Under the pieces are notes generated by a model that was not told the origin of the DNA, did no database searches, and saw nothing but the letters and a program-made list of their open reading frames with translations. A stretch of 54,866 nt of DNA from Pseudomonas sp. GM78 (GTDB taxonomy: Bacteria > Pseudomonadota > Gammaproteobacteria > Pseudomonadales > Pseudomonadaceae). A program made the translations under genes and the position numbers. The stretch covers positions 1 to 54,866 of the forward strand of contig NZ_AKJF01000147.1 of assembly GCF_000282475.1 (NCBI RefSeq), given 5' to 3'. The stretch's first letter is position 1, and each line of letters opens with the position of its first letter. Of this stretch, positions 25,513 through 34,574 are shown one piece after another.

Positions 25513-26493
25513 TCAGGCGTCGAGATGCGCCAGCGCCACTTCCTCGATCCCGGCAGCGTCAAGCTTGTAGTGTTCGTACAAGTGCGTCGGCGGGGCGATC
25601 AGGCTGTATTCGTCATAGATGCCGTGACGCTTGAGCTTGACGCCGACACCTTCGTCCGCCAGGACCTCGGCCACGGCAGCACCCAGGCCACCGAGCACGT
25701 TGTGCTCTTCGACGGTCATCATTCGTTTGCTGCGGGCAGCGGCGCGCAGGATGGCGTCGCGGTCGATCGGTTTGATCGAGGCCATGTCGATAACGCCCAC
25801 CGAACGCCCTTCGGCATTCATTTTGCGAGCGGCGGCCAGAGCCGGATGCACGGTGATGCCGCAAGCGATGATGGTCAGTTCTTCACCTTCGAAGTGCTCA
25901 TGCGCCTTGCCGAATTCGAATACCACACCGTCCTCGTAAACGATCGGGTCACGACCACGACCAATACGGAAATACACCGGTTTGTCGTAGGTAGCCGAGG
26001 CTTTGATTGCCGCCACCAATTGCGCACCGTCCGCGGGTGACACCACTGCCAGATCGGCAATCGAACGCATGGTGGCGATGTCTTCAGTGGCGTGGTGCGA
26101 AGTACCGTAGAAGCCCAGGGAGATCCCTGTGTGGTGACCGATCAGGCGCACTGGTTGCGCCGAATAGGCGACATCCATGCGAATTTGCTCACAGCACAGC
26201 AGGCCGAGGAACGAGGCGAAGGTCGCCACGAACGGCATCACGCCACAAGTCGCCAAACCGGCTGCCGCAGTGACCATGTTCTGCTCCGAAATACCGAATT
26301 GCAGGTAACGCTCGGGGTAGCGACTGGCGAATTTGTTCAGGCCGTTGGAATACTGCAAGTCAGCTGAGCCTGCCATCACCGGGTAGCCGGCCTCGGTCAG
26401 TTCAATCAGCGCATCGGACAGGTACGAAAGGCCCGGGTTGAGTGCATTGAGGCCACGGTACTGCCAGGAATTAGGGGAAAGAGGGGCGTTCAT
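25513..26493 (-). CDS. Transketolase, C-terminal subunit (cluster A)
   Basis: 326 residues covering the pyrimidine-binding and C-terminal domains of a split transketolase. ISEQNM (residues 68-73) carries the Glu that activates thiamine diphosphate. GFYGTSHHATED (about 128-138) is the substrate-side His motif, and PVYFRIGRGRDP ends the Pyr domain. It needs the N-terminal subunit encoded two bases upstream. Together they should move a two-carbon ketol unit between sugars. A close paralogue is at 53627-54607. Known split catabolic transketolases include apulose-4-phosphate (AptAB) and sulfofructose (SqwGH) types; which substrate applies is unknown. Confidence 0.9.
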   Translation of the reverse strand: MNAPLSPNSWQYRGLNALNPGLSYLSDALIELTEAGYPVMAGSADLQYSNGLNKFASRYPERYLQFGISEQNMVTAAAGLATCGVMPFVATFASFLGLLCCEQIRMDVAYSAQPVRLIGHHTGISLGFYGTSHHATEDIATMRSIADLAVVSPADGAQLVAAIKASATYDKPVYFRIGRGRDPIVYEDGVVFEFGKAHEHFEGEELTIIACGITVHPALAAARKMNAEGRSVGVIDMASIKPIDRDAILRAAARSKRMMTVEEHNVLGGLGAAVAEVLADEGVGVKLKRHGIYDEYSLIAPPTHLYEHYKLDAAGIEEVALAHLDA

Positions 26494-26495
26494 GT

Positions 26496-27383
26496 TCAGA
26501 TCTCCATGGCTTCAATTTCAGCGATAGCGCGTTTGGCGTCTTCCGGGTCGAGGTAACCGAGGTGCCAGCCGGGTTCGGTTTCCATATAGGAAACGCCTTT
26601 GCCTTTGACGGTCTTGGCGATGATGCAGACCGGTTTGTCACGGGTTTCGTCGGCTTTTACCCGCCGCAGGGTTTCGGTTACTTCGGCGATGTTGTGGCCG
26701 TCGATGACATGCACTTCCCAACCGAATGCCCGCCATTTTTCGTCCAGCGGTTCGATGCCGATCACGTCGTCGACTTCACCGTCGAGTTGGAAGCCATTGC
26801 GATCGACAATCGCGATCAGGTGCCTGGCCTTGTGATGGGCCGCGCTCATGGCTGCTTCCCACACTTGGCCTTCCTGCATTTCGCCGTCTCCGAGCATGAC
26901 GAATACGTCGTAGACTTCGCCTGTGAAGCGCTGGGCCAGGCACATGCCCAGGCCACCGGAGAGCGCGTGGCCGATGGAGCCGGAAGAGAAGTCGATGCCG
27001 GGTACTTTGCGCATGTCAGGGTGATCGCCCAGAGGGCTGCCCAGGCGGGTGTATTCATCGAGCCACTGCTTGGGGAATACACCAAGGTCGGCCAGGATCG
27101 GGAACTGGCCCACGGCGGCGTGGCCCTTGCCCATCAGGAACCGGTCGCGGCCAGGCCATTTCGGTTCGTCGGGGCGAATGGTCATCACGTCGTAATACAG
27201 TGCCGAGAACAATTCAGCGGCGGAAAACACCGAGGTGTAATGGCCGGTCTTGGCGATTTCGATCAAGCGGATGGTTTCCAGGCGAACGAATTTCGCCCGT
27301 TCCTTGAGCTTGATAACCGTCTCGGTGGAAGGCACAAAATTGCTGGCTTTCCACTGTTCTAGCGTTTTGCGGGGCGTAGACAT
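26496..27383 (-). CDS. Transketolase, N-terminal subunit (cluster A)
   Basis: 295 residues forming the thiamine-diphosphate (PP) domain. GDGEMQEGQVWEAA starts at residue 165 and the matching Asn is in DRNG at 196, giving the GDG...N metal/diphosphate motif. GHYTS (His48) and KGHAAVG (His88) are conserved active-site histidines. It pairs with the C-terminal subunit that starts 2 bases after its stop. The 109-base gap before it (27384-27492) contains a 9-bp inverted repeat, GTTGAAGTT/AACTTCAAC. No kinase gene is in this unit, so the true donor may be unphosphorylated or made elsewhere. Confidence 0.92.
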   Translation of the reverse strand: MSTPRKTLEQWKASNFVPSTETVIKLKERAKFVRLETIRLIEIAKTGHYTSVFSAAELFSALYYDVMTIRPDEPKWPGRDRFLMGKGHAAVGQFPILADLGVFPKQWLDEYTRLGSPLGDHPDMRKVPGIDFSSGSIGHALSGGLGMCLAQRFTGEVYDVFVMLGDGEMQEGQVWEAAMSAAHHKARHLIAIVDRNGFQLDGEVDDVIGIEPLDEKWRAFGWEVHVIDGHNIAEVTETLRRVKADETRDKPVCIIAKTVKGKGVSYMETEPGWHLGYLDPEDAKRAIAEIEAMEI

Positions 27384-27412
27384 CTCTACCTCCAGATCAC
27401 AGGCATGAAGTT

Positions 27413-27451
27413 GTTGAAGTTGAATCTCAGTGGCGGGGTTTGAACTTCAAC
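27413..27451. repeat. Inverted repeat before the transketolase N gene
   Basis: GTTGAAGTT at 27413-27421 and AACTTCAAC at 27443-27451 are perfect complements separated by 21 bases, between the gldA-type gene and the transketolase gene of the same unit. It could be an mRNA hairpin or a protein site; there is no clear T-run. Confidence 0.45.
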
Positions 27452-27492
27452 GGGGTGGTTGTGGGTTCATTTTTAGAGGTTTCATCGAGGGC

Positions 27493-28584
27493 TCAATGAC
27501 TCAACCCTTCGAGCGCGCGCATCGCGGCGATCAGTTCATCGCAGGTCAGTGCAGCGCCTGAGCCCGAGACAAAATTGCGCGCGTGCGGGGCTTTCAACGT
27601 AGGTTCGGCAACTTGCCTCAGCAGGGAGTCGTCAACCTGGGGCACACCCAGTTCTTTCAGGTTGCGGGGCAAGCCGATGCGTTGATAGAAACCCAACATA
27701 TCGCCCATGAGTTCGGCGTCGCGGTCTTCCAGCACCAGCTGCACCAGCAAGCCATACGCCACTTGCCAGCCGTGAACCTGCTGTTGAGCGCCGGGAATTT
27801 TCGACAGGCCGCGGGTCATCGCATGGGCGATGGACAGGCCGCCGCTTTCGAACCCCAGGCCGCTCATTAACAGCACGGCTTCGATCAAGTGATCGAAGGC
27901 GACCGTCACCTCGCCGGTACCGGCCTGGGCCAGCGCCGGTTCGGCGTATCGACGAATGACGTCATAACACTCGCGCGCCAATACCAACCCGGACAGTGCC
28001 GGGCGAGCGCCAAACATGTTCACGCCGCCGGACTCGTAGCATTGCTCGGCCTCGAACTTCTTGGTCAGGGCATCGGCGATACCCGCCAGCAGAAACGGGC
28101 GCGGTGCCTGGGCAATCAGTCTGGTGTCGACCAGCACATAACGCGGGCTGACCAGCAAGTGACCCACTTCGCTCAATTGATGATGGGCGTCGTAAACAAC
28201 GTAGTTTTTCGAGGTGGGCGCGTCGTTGGAAGCCACGGTGGGCATGGTGATCAGGGCTCGGCCCGAGGTGTGGGCGAGGGCTTTGCCGGCGTCGATGCAC
28301 TTGCCGCCACCTACGGCAAGGATCATGTCGAAGTCGACGGGCGCGGCGGCGGCTCTCAGACCCGCGATGCCGTCGGCGGTTATCTCGCCGTCGAAGTTGA
28401 TGTAGTGCAGCTCGACTTCAGCCTGGGCGCAGGTGTCATCGAGTCGTTGGCGGATCAAGCCCAGCACATGGCTGTCGATCACCACTACGGCCTTGCGTCC
28501 GCAGTGCGCCAGATAAGTACCCGCTTGAGCGAGCACTTCAGTGCCCTGGACGTAGCGTCCGGGAGAACCGAAAACCAGATTCAT
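27493..28584 (-). CDS. GldA-type glycerol dehydrogenase family enzyme (first copy)
   Basis: A 363-residue metal-dependent alcohol dehydrogenase. The NAD loop is VGGGKCIDAGKA near residue 92, the family segment ASNDAPTS near 119, and the metal ligands appear as Asp in GIADALTKKFEAE, His in SIAHAMTRG and His in QVHGWQVAYG. GldA enzymes interconvert secondary hydroxyls and ketones in small polyols (glycerol to dihydroxyacetone). It heads the transketolase unit; a palindromic operator overlaps its predicted -10 about 80 bases upstream. It probably makes the ketose for the transketolase (inference). Confidence 0.88.
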   Translation of the reverse strand: MNLVFGSPGRYVQGTEVLAQAGTYLAHCGRKAVVVIDSHVLGLIRQRLDDTCAQAEVELHYINFDGEITADGIAGLRAAAAPVDFDMILAVGGGKCIDAGKALAHTSGRALITMPTVASNDAPTSKNYVVYDAHHQLSEVGHLLVSPRYVLVDTRLIAQAPRPFLLAGIADALTKKFEAEQCYESGGVNMFGARPALSGLVLARECYDVIRRYAEPALAQAGTGEVTVAFDHLIEAVLLMSGLGFESGGLSIAHAMTRGLSKIPGAQQQVHGWQVAYGLLVQLVLEDRDAELMGDMLGFYQRIGLPRNLKELGVPQVDDSLLRQVAEPTLKAPHARNFVSGSGAALTCDELIAAMRALEGLSH

Positions 28585-28662
28585 ACAGTACCTCTCACTT
28601 CACTGCTTATTGTTGTTCGAGGCTTGGCGGGAGGTCGCCGAGCACACGCTCTTGTTATGATG

Positions 28663-28691
28663 CATGATATATCATGTTTTTAGGCGGTCAA
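28663..28691 (-). promoter_or_regulatory. Operator A and promoter of the gldA-transketolase unit
   Basis: CATGATATATCATG (28663-28676) is a perfect 14-bp palindrome. Read on the minus strand, TTGACC (28686-28691) and TATCAT (28664-28669) are spaced 16 bases, a good sigma-70 pair, so the palindrome covers the -10. This fits repression by the cluster's GntR/FCD protein (41594-42274). Same motif at 31903, 31993, 35939 and 41501. Confidence 0.7.
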
Positions 28692-28714
28692 GCACTCAAT
28701 CGACGAGATGGCAC

Positions 28715-29407
28715 TCAGGCGATGGAATACCCGCCGTCTACCGGCAGCGTGGTACCGGTCACGTAGCGCGCATTGTCCGACACCAGGAAGGCGATCACAT
28801 TGGCCACGTCTTGCGGTGCGCCCCAGGCTTTCATAGGGATACGCGCCATGATGCCTTCGGAGCGCGTCGGGTCTTCAAAGGCGCGGCGCGACAGGTTGGT
28901 GAGAATCCAGCCCGGCGCGACGGCGTTGGCGCGTACGCCAACGGCCGCCCAAGCCACGGCCATGCAGCGGGTCAATTCGCTGATGGCGGCTTTGCTCGAG
29001 GCATAGGCGGGGGTCTTGGCCGAGCCGAAAATCCCCCACATCGAGGCGAAGTTCACCACCGCGCCGCGCGCCGCCTTCAGGCCGGGCAGGGCGGCGTTGG
29101 TGATGCGCAATACGGCGTTGAGGTTAACGTCCATCACCCGACTGAAGCCTTCCAGCTCCCATTCGCGGTTGTGATCAATGATGCCGGCGGCGTTAACGAT
29201 GGCATCGACCCGATCGAACTGCGCGAAGAAGTTGTTCACGGCTTCGTCGCAGGTCACGTCGAGTTCCTGGTAATGAATACCTTCGACCCGTTGCTCGGGT
29301 TCGCCGAGGCCGATGGTGTATACGTCGTAGCCGTCGGCGAGCAGGCGTTGTGCCGTGGCCAGGCCGATCCCGGAGCCACCGCCCGTCACGATTGCAGTCT
29401 TTTTCAT
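28715..29407 (-). CDS. Short-chain dehydrogenase/reductase (SDR)
   Basis: 230 residues, classical SDR. GGGSGIG at residue 8 binds the cofactor, NAAG stabilises the sheet, Ser is in NFASMWG and the YASSK motif gives catalytic Tyr/Lys; APGWILT and VDGGYSIA complete the pattern. The start at 29407 has AAGGAAC upstream; a 13-residue longer reading lacks one. It is the last gene of the GMC/AroE-like/SDR unit. It likely oxidises a hydroxyl of the cluster A substrate. The exact substrate is unknown. Confidence 0.88.
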   Translation of the reverse strand: MKKTAIVTGGGSGIGLATAQRLLADGYDVYTIGLGEPEQRVEGIHYQELDVTCDEAVNNFFAQFDRVDAIVNAAGIIDHNREWELEGFSRVMDVNLNAVLRITNAALPGLKAARGAVVNFASMWGIFGSAKTPAYASSKAAISELTRCMAVAWAAVGVRANAVAPGWILTNLSRRAFEDPTRSEGIMARIPMKAWGAPQDVANVIAFLVSDNARYVTGTTLPVDGGYSIA

Positions 29408-29438
29408 GGTTGTTCCTTGTGCGTTGAAGGAGGGCGTC

Positions 29439-30239
29439 TTAAACACCGGTTTTGGAAAATAGAAACTCGGCCAGCAGATCGATCTGGCCGGTGATCATGT
29501 GCGCGCCTTTGTGGATGACGCAGCCACGTTCGGCCGCGGCGCTCAGTAGCGGCGTGATGTCCGGGTTCATCACCACGTCACCGACCACCGTGCCGGGGGC
29601 CAGGGTTTCCACGGGCAGCGGCAACGGGTCTTCGGCTTTGAGGCCCAACGCAGTGCCGTTGATCACCACATCAAAACCATTGGCGTCAGCGGGCCCGGCA
29701 GTGACCTGCCGTGCCGGGAACATCTGCCGCAGTTCGGCGACCAGCTCCTGGGCTTTACCCGGCGTACGATTGCTGATCACCAGCGCTTCGATATCTTCGG
29801 CCAGCAAGGCGTGGGCAATGCCGGTTGCCGCGCCTCCCGCACCGAGCAGCAGCACTCGTTTGTTGCGTAGGTCATGGCCCTGTTTTTTCAGACCGGCAAT
29901 GAAACCGTCACCATCGAACATACGCCCGCTGAAGCGTCCATCCGGCAACCGTTTGGCTACGTTGCACACGTTCAGCAGGCGAGCGGTGCCTTGCAGTTCA
30001 TCGCACAATTTCGCAACCTCCAGTTTGTGCGGAACGGTGACGATCACCCCCGCGAGGTTTTCAATCCCGCGCAAACCTTCCCACGCCTTGGCGAGGTTGG
30101 CCGGCGACACTTCCCAGGGCACCAGCACGCCGTCATGGCCGAGACGTTCCACTAACGGGTTGAAGAACTCAGGGGTGCGCAGGTGTTTGGCGGGGTAGGT
30201 CAGATGAACCACGACCCGGGTTTTACCGCTGATAGGCAT
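29439..30239 (-). CDS. Shikimate dehydrogenase-like protein with altered substrate motif
   Basis: 266 residues with the AroE fold: VTVPHK holds the catalytic Lys (near residue 70), DGDG keeps the catalytic Asp, and GAGGAATGIAHAL binds NAD(P). The shikimate-binding Ser pair of the usual HSxSP motif is lost (here KHLRTP), and the NTDG motif reads MFDG. So it probably does not act on shikimate; a related hydroxy or cyclic polyol is more likely. It overlaps the end of the GMC gene by 17 bases. This is not the housekeeping aroE (inference from motif and context). Confidence 0.82.
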   Translation of the reverse strand: MPISGKTRVVVHLTYPAKHLRTPEFFNPLVERLGHDGVLVPWEVSPANLAKAWEGLRGIENLAGVIVTVPHKLEVAKLCDELQGTARLLNVCNVAKRLPDGRFSGRMFDGDGFIAGLKKQGHDLRNKRVLLLGAGGAATGIAHALLAEDIEALVISNRTPGKAQELVAELRQMFPARQVTAGPADANGFDVVINGTALGLKAEDPLPLPVETLAPGTVVGDVVMNPDITPLLSAAAERGCVIHKGAHMITGQIDLLAEFLFSKTGV

Positions 30240-31866
30240 TGGATGCTCCTCCGTTCAAAGGGTTGGATGAGGTACCGGCGACGGGCAACGCGAGGCGTCC
30301 CAGAATCATGTCGGCGGCTTTTTCGCCGATCATGATCGACGGTGCGTTGGTGTTGCCGGAAATCAGGTTGGGCATGATCGACGCATCGACCACACGTAGA
30401 TTGAGCAGGCCACGTACACGCAGCTCCGGATCGACCACGGCCATGTCGTCGGTGCCCATCTTGCAGGTGCCGACCGGGTGGTAGACGGTCTTGGCGCGTT
30501 GACCGATATAGTTCAGCAAGGCTTCATCGCTGCGCACGTTCGGCCCCGGGAAGACCTCTTCGCCGGTGTAGTCGCGCATTGCCGGCTGCGCGAGAATTTC
30601 CCGCGCCAGATTCAGGCCCTTGATCGCTACGCGGCGATCTTCGGGGTGAGCGAAATAACGCGGGTCAACCAACGGCGCCGCGGCGGCGCTGGTCGAGGCC
30701 AGGCGAATATCGCCACGGCTCATCGGGCGCAGGACGCAGGTATTGATGGTTGCACCGGGCTTCTTGATCGTTTCCTGGTCGAGGTCAAAAAATACGATCG
30801 GCACAAAATGCATCTGCGCGTTGGGCCGCGCCGCGGCGTCATCGGTGTTGACGAACGCGCAGGCCTCCGTGACGTTCGAACTGACGGGGCCGCTGCCAAA
30901 CAGTAAATACTGCAGCCCGTTCTTGACCGTGTTGAAGGCGTTGTCCTGGCCGTAGTAACCGTACTGGCCGTGGCAGTAGGCGATGGTTCCGACTTCGGCG
31001 TGGTCTTGCAGGTTCTGGCCAACACCGGGCAGGGCGTGGAGTACCGGAATGCCATGGCGTTCAAGTTCTTGCACGGGACCGATGCCCGAGAGCATCAACA
31101 GCTTCGGTGACTGGATGGCGCCAGCGCTGAGGATCACTTCCTTGCCGCTTCGAACCTGCAGCACCTGGCCTTTATGGGTGTATTCAACCCCCACGGCTTG
31201 ATTACCCTCGACCAGGATGCGTTGCACCGTCGCATCGGTGATGACGGTCAAGCGTTCGGAGTTCTCCGCCGCGCGCAAATACGCCACGGCCGCGCTGCAA
31301 CGGCGATTGTTACGGGCGGTAATCTGGTTGTAGCCGACACCGTTCTGGCGTTCGCCATTGAAATCCGCGGTGAACGCAATCCCGGCCTGCTGCGCGGCAC
31401 GCACAAACCCACGGGATAACTCGCACACCTGCTTGAGATCCGAGACGCCCAGCGGACCACCGGTGGCGTGGTAGCGGTTATCGAAGCGTTCGTTGTCTTC
31501 GGCGCGTTTGAAGTACGGCAACACTTCACGATACGACCAGCCATCGCAACCGCCGCTGGCCCAGTCATCGTAATCCTCCTGCTGGCCGCGTATGTAAATC
31601 AGCGCGTTCACCGAACTGCCACCGCCCAGCACCCGCCCCTGAGGCAGGATGCGTGTGCGCCCGTCCATAGCGCTTTGCGGTTGGGTTTCATGGCGCGACA
31701 GAAGCGGACTGGACAACAAACGGGTGAACCCGGCAGGGATGTGAATCAACGGATGAGTATCGCGAGGACCCGCCTCAATCAGCAGAACCGAGGCGCCGGC
31801 CTCGATCAGTCGACCGGTCAGCGCGCAGCCCGCGGAGCCGCCTCCAATGACAACGTAATCGTGCAT
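30223..31866 (-). CDS. GMC-family FAD-dependent oxidoreductase
   Basis: 547 residues. The FAD dinucleotide motif VIGGGSAGCALTGRL is at residue 6 and GMC signature 1 is QGRVLGGGSSVNALIYIRG near 76; signature 2 lies around SAGAIQSPKLLMLSGIG. The catalytic His/Asn pair is visible in YHPVGTCKMG and SGNTNAPSIMI. It resembles choline/alcohol dehydrogenases, which pass electrons to the respiratory chain. First gene of its unit, with GGAGAAAGG before the ATG and operator B upstream. It likely performs the first oxidation of a polyol or alcohol substrate in cluster A. Confidence 0.9.
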   Translation of the reverse strand: MHDYVVIGGGSAGCALTGRLIEAGASVLLIEAGPRDTHPLIHIPAGFTRLLSSPLLSRHETQPQSAMDGRTRILPQGRVLGGGSSVNALIYIRGQQEDYDDWASGGCDGWSYREVLPYFKRAEDNERFDNRYHATGGPLGVSDLKQVCELSRGFVRAAQQAGIAFTADFNGERQNGVGYNQITARNNRRCSAAVAYLRAAENSERLTVITDATVQRILVEGNQAVGVEYTHKGQVLQVRSGKEVILSAGAIQSPKLLMLSGIGPVQELERHGIPVLHALPGVGQNLQDHAEVGTIAYCHGQYGYYGQDNAFNTVKNGLQYLLFGSGPVSSNVTEACAFVNTDDAAARPNAQMHFVPIVFFDLDQETIKKPGATINTCVLRPMSRGDIRLASTSAAAAPLVDPRYFAHPEDRRVAIKGLNLAREILAQPAMRDYTGEEVFPGPNVRSDEALLNYIGQRAKTVYHPVGTCKMGTDDMAVVDPELRVRGLLNLRVVDASIMPNLISGNTNAPSIMIGEKAADMILGRLALPVAGTSSNPLNGGASNAYQR

Positions 31867-31902
31867 GCCTTTCTCCGAACAGTGTTGTTCTTGTTTTCAT
31901 AC

Positions 31903-31933
31903 ATCATATATCTTCGATCCCCCCAAGCGTCAA
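31903..31933 (-). promoter_or_regulatory. Operator B and promoter of the GMC unit
   Basis: ATCATATATCTT (31903-31914) is a 12-bp variant of the cluster palindrome. On the minus strand TTGACG (31928-31933) and TATATG (31905-31910) are 17 bases apart, a plausible sigma-70 promoter, again with the operator on the -10. It lies 37 bases upstream of the GMC start. Confidence 0.6.
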
Positions 31934-31992
31934 TCCCGGGTTTTGGATGTCGAGGTTTGCTTGAAAAAGCTGTTGCTGGCTAAAAATAAAAT

Positions 31993-32004
31993 ATGATATA
32001 TCAT
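31993..32004 (+). promoter_or_regulatory. Operator C upstream of the second gldA-type gene
   Basis: ATGATATATCAT is a perfect 12-bp palindrome identical to the core of operator A, 84 bases before the start at 32088. TTGCTG at 31973-31978 could be a weak -35 with the operator on the -10. It shares the 221-base divergent region with operator B. Confidence 0.7.
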
Positions 32005-32087
32005 CGATCCGTCGAGGGATCACCTCTCGCAAACGTCCTCAAAGCAATAACAAAAAGCCTCCACGACGAGGCCAGGATGACGATGAA

Positions 32088-33239
32088 ATGACCCAAATAT
32101 TTGCTGCACCCGGCCGCTATATCCAGGGCTACAAGGAGCTCGATCGACTGCACCGGCATGTAGCCTGGTTTGGTCGGCGGTTGCTGGTAATTACCACTCA
32201 GGGCCGTTTCGACAGCCTGAAACAAACGTTGAGTGTCAGCTTCGAGAGCACCCGCACCGAACTTCACTTCGGGATTTTTACCGGCGAAGTGACGCGCCAG
32301 GAAATCCAGCGACTCACCGCACACATGCACGGCCTTGATTGCGACGGGGTGATCGGCATCGGTGGCGGCAAGGTGCTCGACGCCGCCAAGGCTGTCGCCA
32401 ATCAGGCCAAGGTGCCGCTCTGTATCGTGCCCACCATCGTTTCCAATGACGCGCCCACCAGTTCGCTGTCGGTGCTGTACACCGAGGCGGGCGCGTTTGA
32501 CGACGTGCTCTTTTATGAACGTAGTCCGGACGTGGTGGTGGTCGATACCTGGATCATTGCCCAGGCGCCAGTGCGTTTACTGGTGGCCGGAATGGGCGAT
32601 GCGCTGTCGACCTACTTCGAGGCGCGGACCTGTGTGCAGGCGCACCGTGACAACTTTCTCGGCAACGCGGGTGCCGGGATGACGCAGGGCAGTTCCGGTG
32701 CCAAAGCGACACTGACCTCCATGGCGATTGCCGAGCTGTGTTATCGGGTACTGCTGGAAGATGGCCTGCAAGCCAAACGCGCCGCCGAACACCAATGCGT
32801 GACCAAAGCCTTCAACCGTGTGGTGGAGGCCAACGCGTTGATGAGCGGTATCGGTTTCGAAAGCAACGGCGTTGCGACTGCCCATGCGGTGTATTGCGGG
32901 TTCAGTGAACTGGGCAGTCGGGCAACGATGTATCACGGCGAATACGTGGCGTTCGGCACCCTGGTGATGTTGGTACTCGAAGGTAAATCCAGCCGTGAAC
33001 TGGATGCTGTACTGAGGTTCTGCCTGAGCATCGGTTTGCCCGTGACCTTCGAAGACCTGGGCCTGGCCGACATCACGGCGCACGAACTCGACAGTGTGGC
33101 ACGCACCGCGGCCGACCCCAACCAGACCAGCAAGGTCGAGCCGTTCGAAGTCACCTTCGATGAAATGAAAGCGGCGCTGATCTGCGCCAGTGACCTTGGC
33201 CAACTTTATAAAAAAGGCGGGTCGTTGCTGGCCGGCTGA
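32088..33239 (+). CDS. GldA-type glycerol dehydrogenase family enzyme (second copy)
   Basis: 383 residues. The NAD loop is IGIGGGKVLDAAKA near residue 87, with SNDAPTSSLSVLY at about 120. Metal ligands are Asp in GMGDALSTYFEA, His in TAHAVYCGFS and His in MYHGEYVAFG. This copy matches canonical GldA motifs more closely than the one at 27493-28584. It heads a plus-strand unit with an Fe-type alcohol dehydrogenase 39 bases later and the OprB gene. Two related enzymes in one regulon suggest two distinct oxidation steps or stereochemistries (inference). Confidence 0.88.
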   Translation: MTQIFAAPGRYIQGYKELDRLHRHVAWFGRRLLVITTQGRFDSLKQTLSVSFESTRTELHFGIFTGEVTRQEIQRLTAHMHGLDCDGVIGIGGGKVLDAAKAVANQAKVPLCIVPTIVSNDAPTSSLSVLYTEAGAFDDVLFYERSPDVVVVDTWIIAQAPVRLLVAGMGDALSTYFEARTCVQAHRDNFLGNAGAGMTQGSSGAKATLTSMAIAELCYRVLLEDGLQAKRAAEHQCVTKAFNRVVEANALMSGIGFESNGVATAHAVYCGFSELGSRATMYHGEYVAFGTLVMLVLEGKSSRELDAVLRFCLSIGLPVTFEDLGLADITAHELDSVARTAADPNQTSKVEPFEVTFDEMKAALICASDLGQLYKKGGSLLAG

Positions 33240-33278
33240 AGCCGCTTGCAGCGCATCCCCACAATAAAAGGTGATCTG

Positions 33279-34451
33279 ATGAAAGCATTTCAGGCAAGTC
33301 TGCCACTGACCCTGGATTTCGAAGTCGGGGCGATCAAGCGCATGGGTGAGAAGGTCAAGCCGTTCGGCAAAAAAGCCTTCCTGATGGTCGATCCGTTTCT
33401 GCAAGGGAGCGACCTGGTGGCGCAAATCACCGGTAGTTTCGTCGAGCGCGGCATCGGGTTTATCGAGTTCTACGACATCGTGCCCAATCCTCGACACACT
33501 ACGATCGATCGTGCCGTCGGGCTGGTTCGCGATGCCGGATGTGATGTGGTGGTCGCGGTGGGCGGTGGCAGTGCGATCGACTCGGCCAAGGCCGTGGCAT
33601 TGGTCGCTGTTCACGGTGGCAGTTGCTGGGACTACACCGAGCGCCTGGGCGAAGCCGTTACCCGCCCGCAAAGCCGAGGCCTGCCCCTGCTGGTGGTGCC
33701 GACCACTTCCGGCACCGGCACCGAAGCGACGCCTTTTGCGGTGATCAACAACCCGGAACTGGGCCTTAAATGCGCCATCGTCAATCCGTTCATCTACCCC
33801 GATGTGGCGTTGATCGACCCACAGGTTCTGGTGTCGAAGCCGCCGAAGCTGACCGCGTTGACTGCTGTCGATACGTTCTGCCACGCACTTGAGGCCTACA
33901 TCAGCATTCACTGCACGCCCTGGGTGGAGATGGTGGCGTTGGAATCGATCCGCTTGTTCGCGGCCAATGCCCTGCAGTGCGTGGAGCACGGCGATGACCT
34001 GGAAGCTCGCGCACGCATGGCATTTGCCTCGACCCTGGGCGGCATGGCCATCGCGAGTGCCGGCGTCACGGTGTCCCATGCCCTGGGCCAACCATTGGGG
34101 GCCATGACCGATGCGCCCCATGGTGGCACCGTCGCGGCCAGTACCCCTTATGTCATCGATTGGACCTTGCCGGTATGCACCGACAAATTCGCCCGGGTCG
34201 CGGGGATTCTCCAGCCGTCAACGCTGAGCTTGTCCGAGAGCGCCCGTGCCCGGCGTTTGCCGGACATCCTCAAAAGGCTGTTCACCACGTTGGGTGTCTG
34301 CGACACCTTCCAGAGCTACGGTTTACGCCCTGAGCAGATCGACGACTTTGCCCAGACCGTCTGGACCAGTTTCAACCAGGACCTGGCGTGTCACCCGAAG
34401 AAGATCAACAGTCAAGAGGAGGTCGCCGAAATAGTGAGGATGTGTTTCTAA
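33279..34451 (+). CDS. Iron-containing alcohol dehydrogenase (Fe-ADH family)
   Basis: 390 residues. The NAD(P) motif GGGSAIDSAKA is near residue 97 and PTTSGTGTEATPF near 140. Four metal ligands are visible: Asp and His in AVDTFCHALEAY, His in VSHALGQPLG and His in DAPHGGTVA. The start is ATG 33279 with AAAGGTGAT upstream; the reading from 33246 adds 11 residues. It sits between a GldA-type gene and OprB. Relatives reduce or oxidise lactaldehyde, 1,3-propanediol or methanol; the role here is polyol/aldehyde conversion, substrate unknown. Confidence 0.9.
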   Translation: MKAFQASLPLTLDFEVGAIKRMGEKVKPFGKKAFLMVDPFLQGSDLVAQITGSFVERGIGFIEFYDIVPNPRHTTIDRAVGLVRDAGCDVVVAVGGGSAIDSAKAVALVAVHGGSCWDYTERLGEAVTRPQSRGLPLLVVPTTSGTGTEATPFAVINNPELGLKCAIVNPFIYPDVALIDPQVLVSKPPKLTALTAVDTFCHALEAYISIHCTPWVEMVALESIRLFAANALQCVEHGDDLEARARMAFASTLGGMAIASAGVTVSHALGQPLGAMTDAPHGGTVAASTPYVIDWTLPVCTDKFARVAGILQPSTLSLSESARARRLPDILKRLFTTLGVCDTFQSYGLRPEQIDDFAQTVWTSFNQDLACHPKKINSQEEVAEIVRMCF

Positions 34452-34574
34452 CTGAAGACTCTGCAATGCCGTTCTGAAGACAGTGTTTCACCGACGGGGC
34501 AGTTCGGTCGGCGGGATTCTGCATGCTCGAAAAAACTAAAACCAACAATAAAAACAGTTTCGGGAACACCAGGA

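Noticed and set aside
29439-30239. Housekeeping aroE
   Set aside because: Shikimate-binding serines are missing, and the gene is inside a polyol regulon overlapping a GMC gene.
32577-34121. A 514-codon open frame on the minus strand
   Set aside because: Antisense to the GldA-type and Fe-ADH genes, which carry complete metal and NAD motifs.
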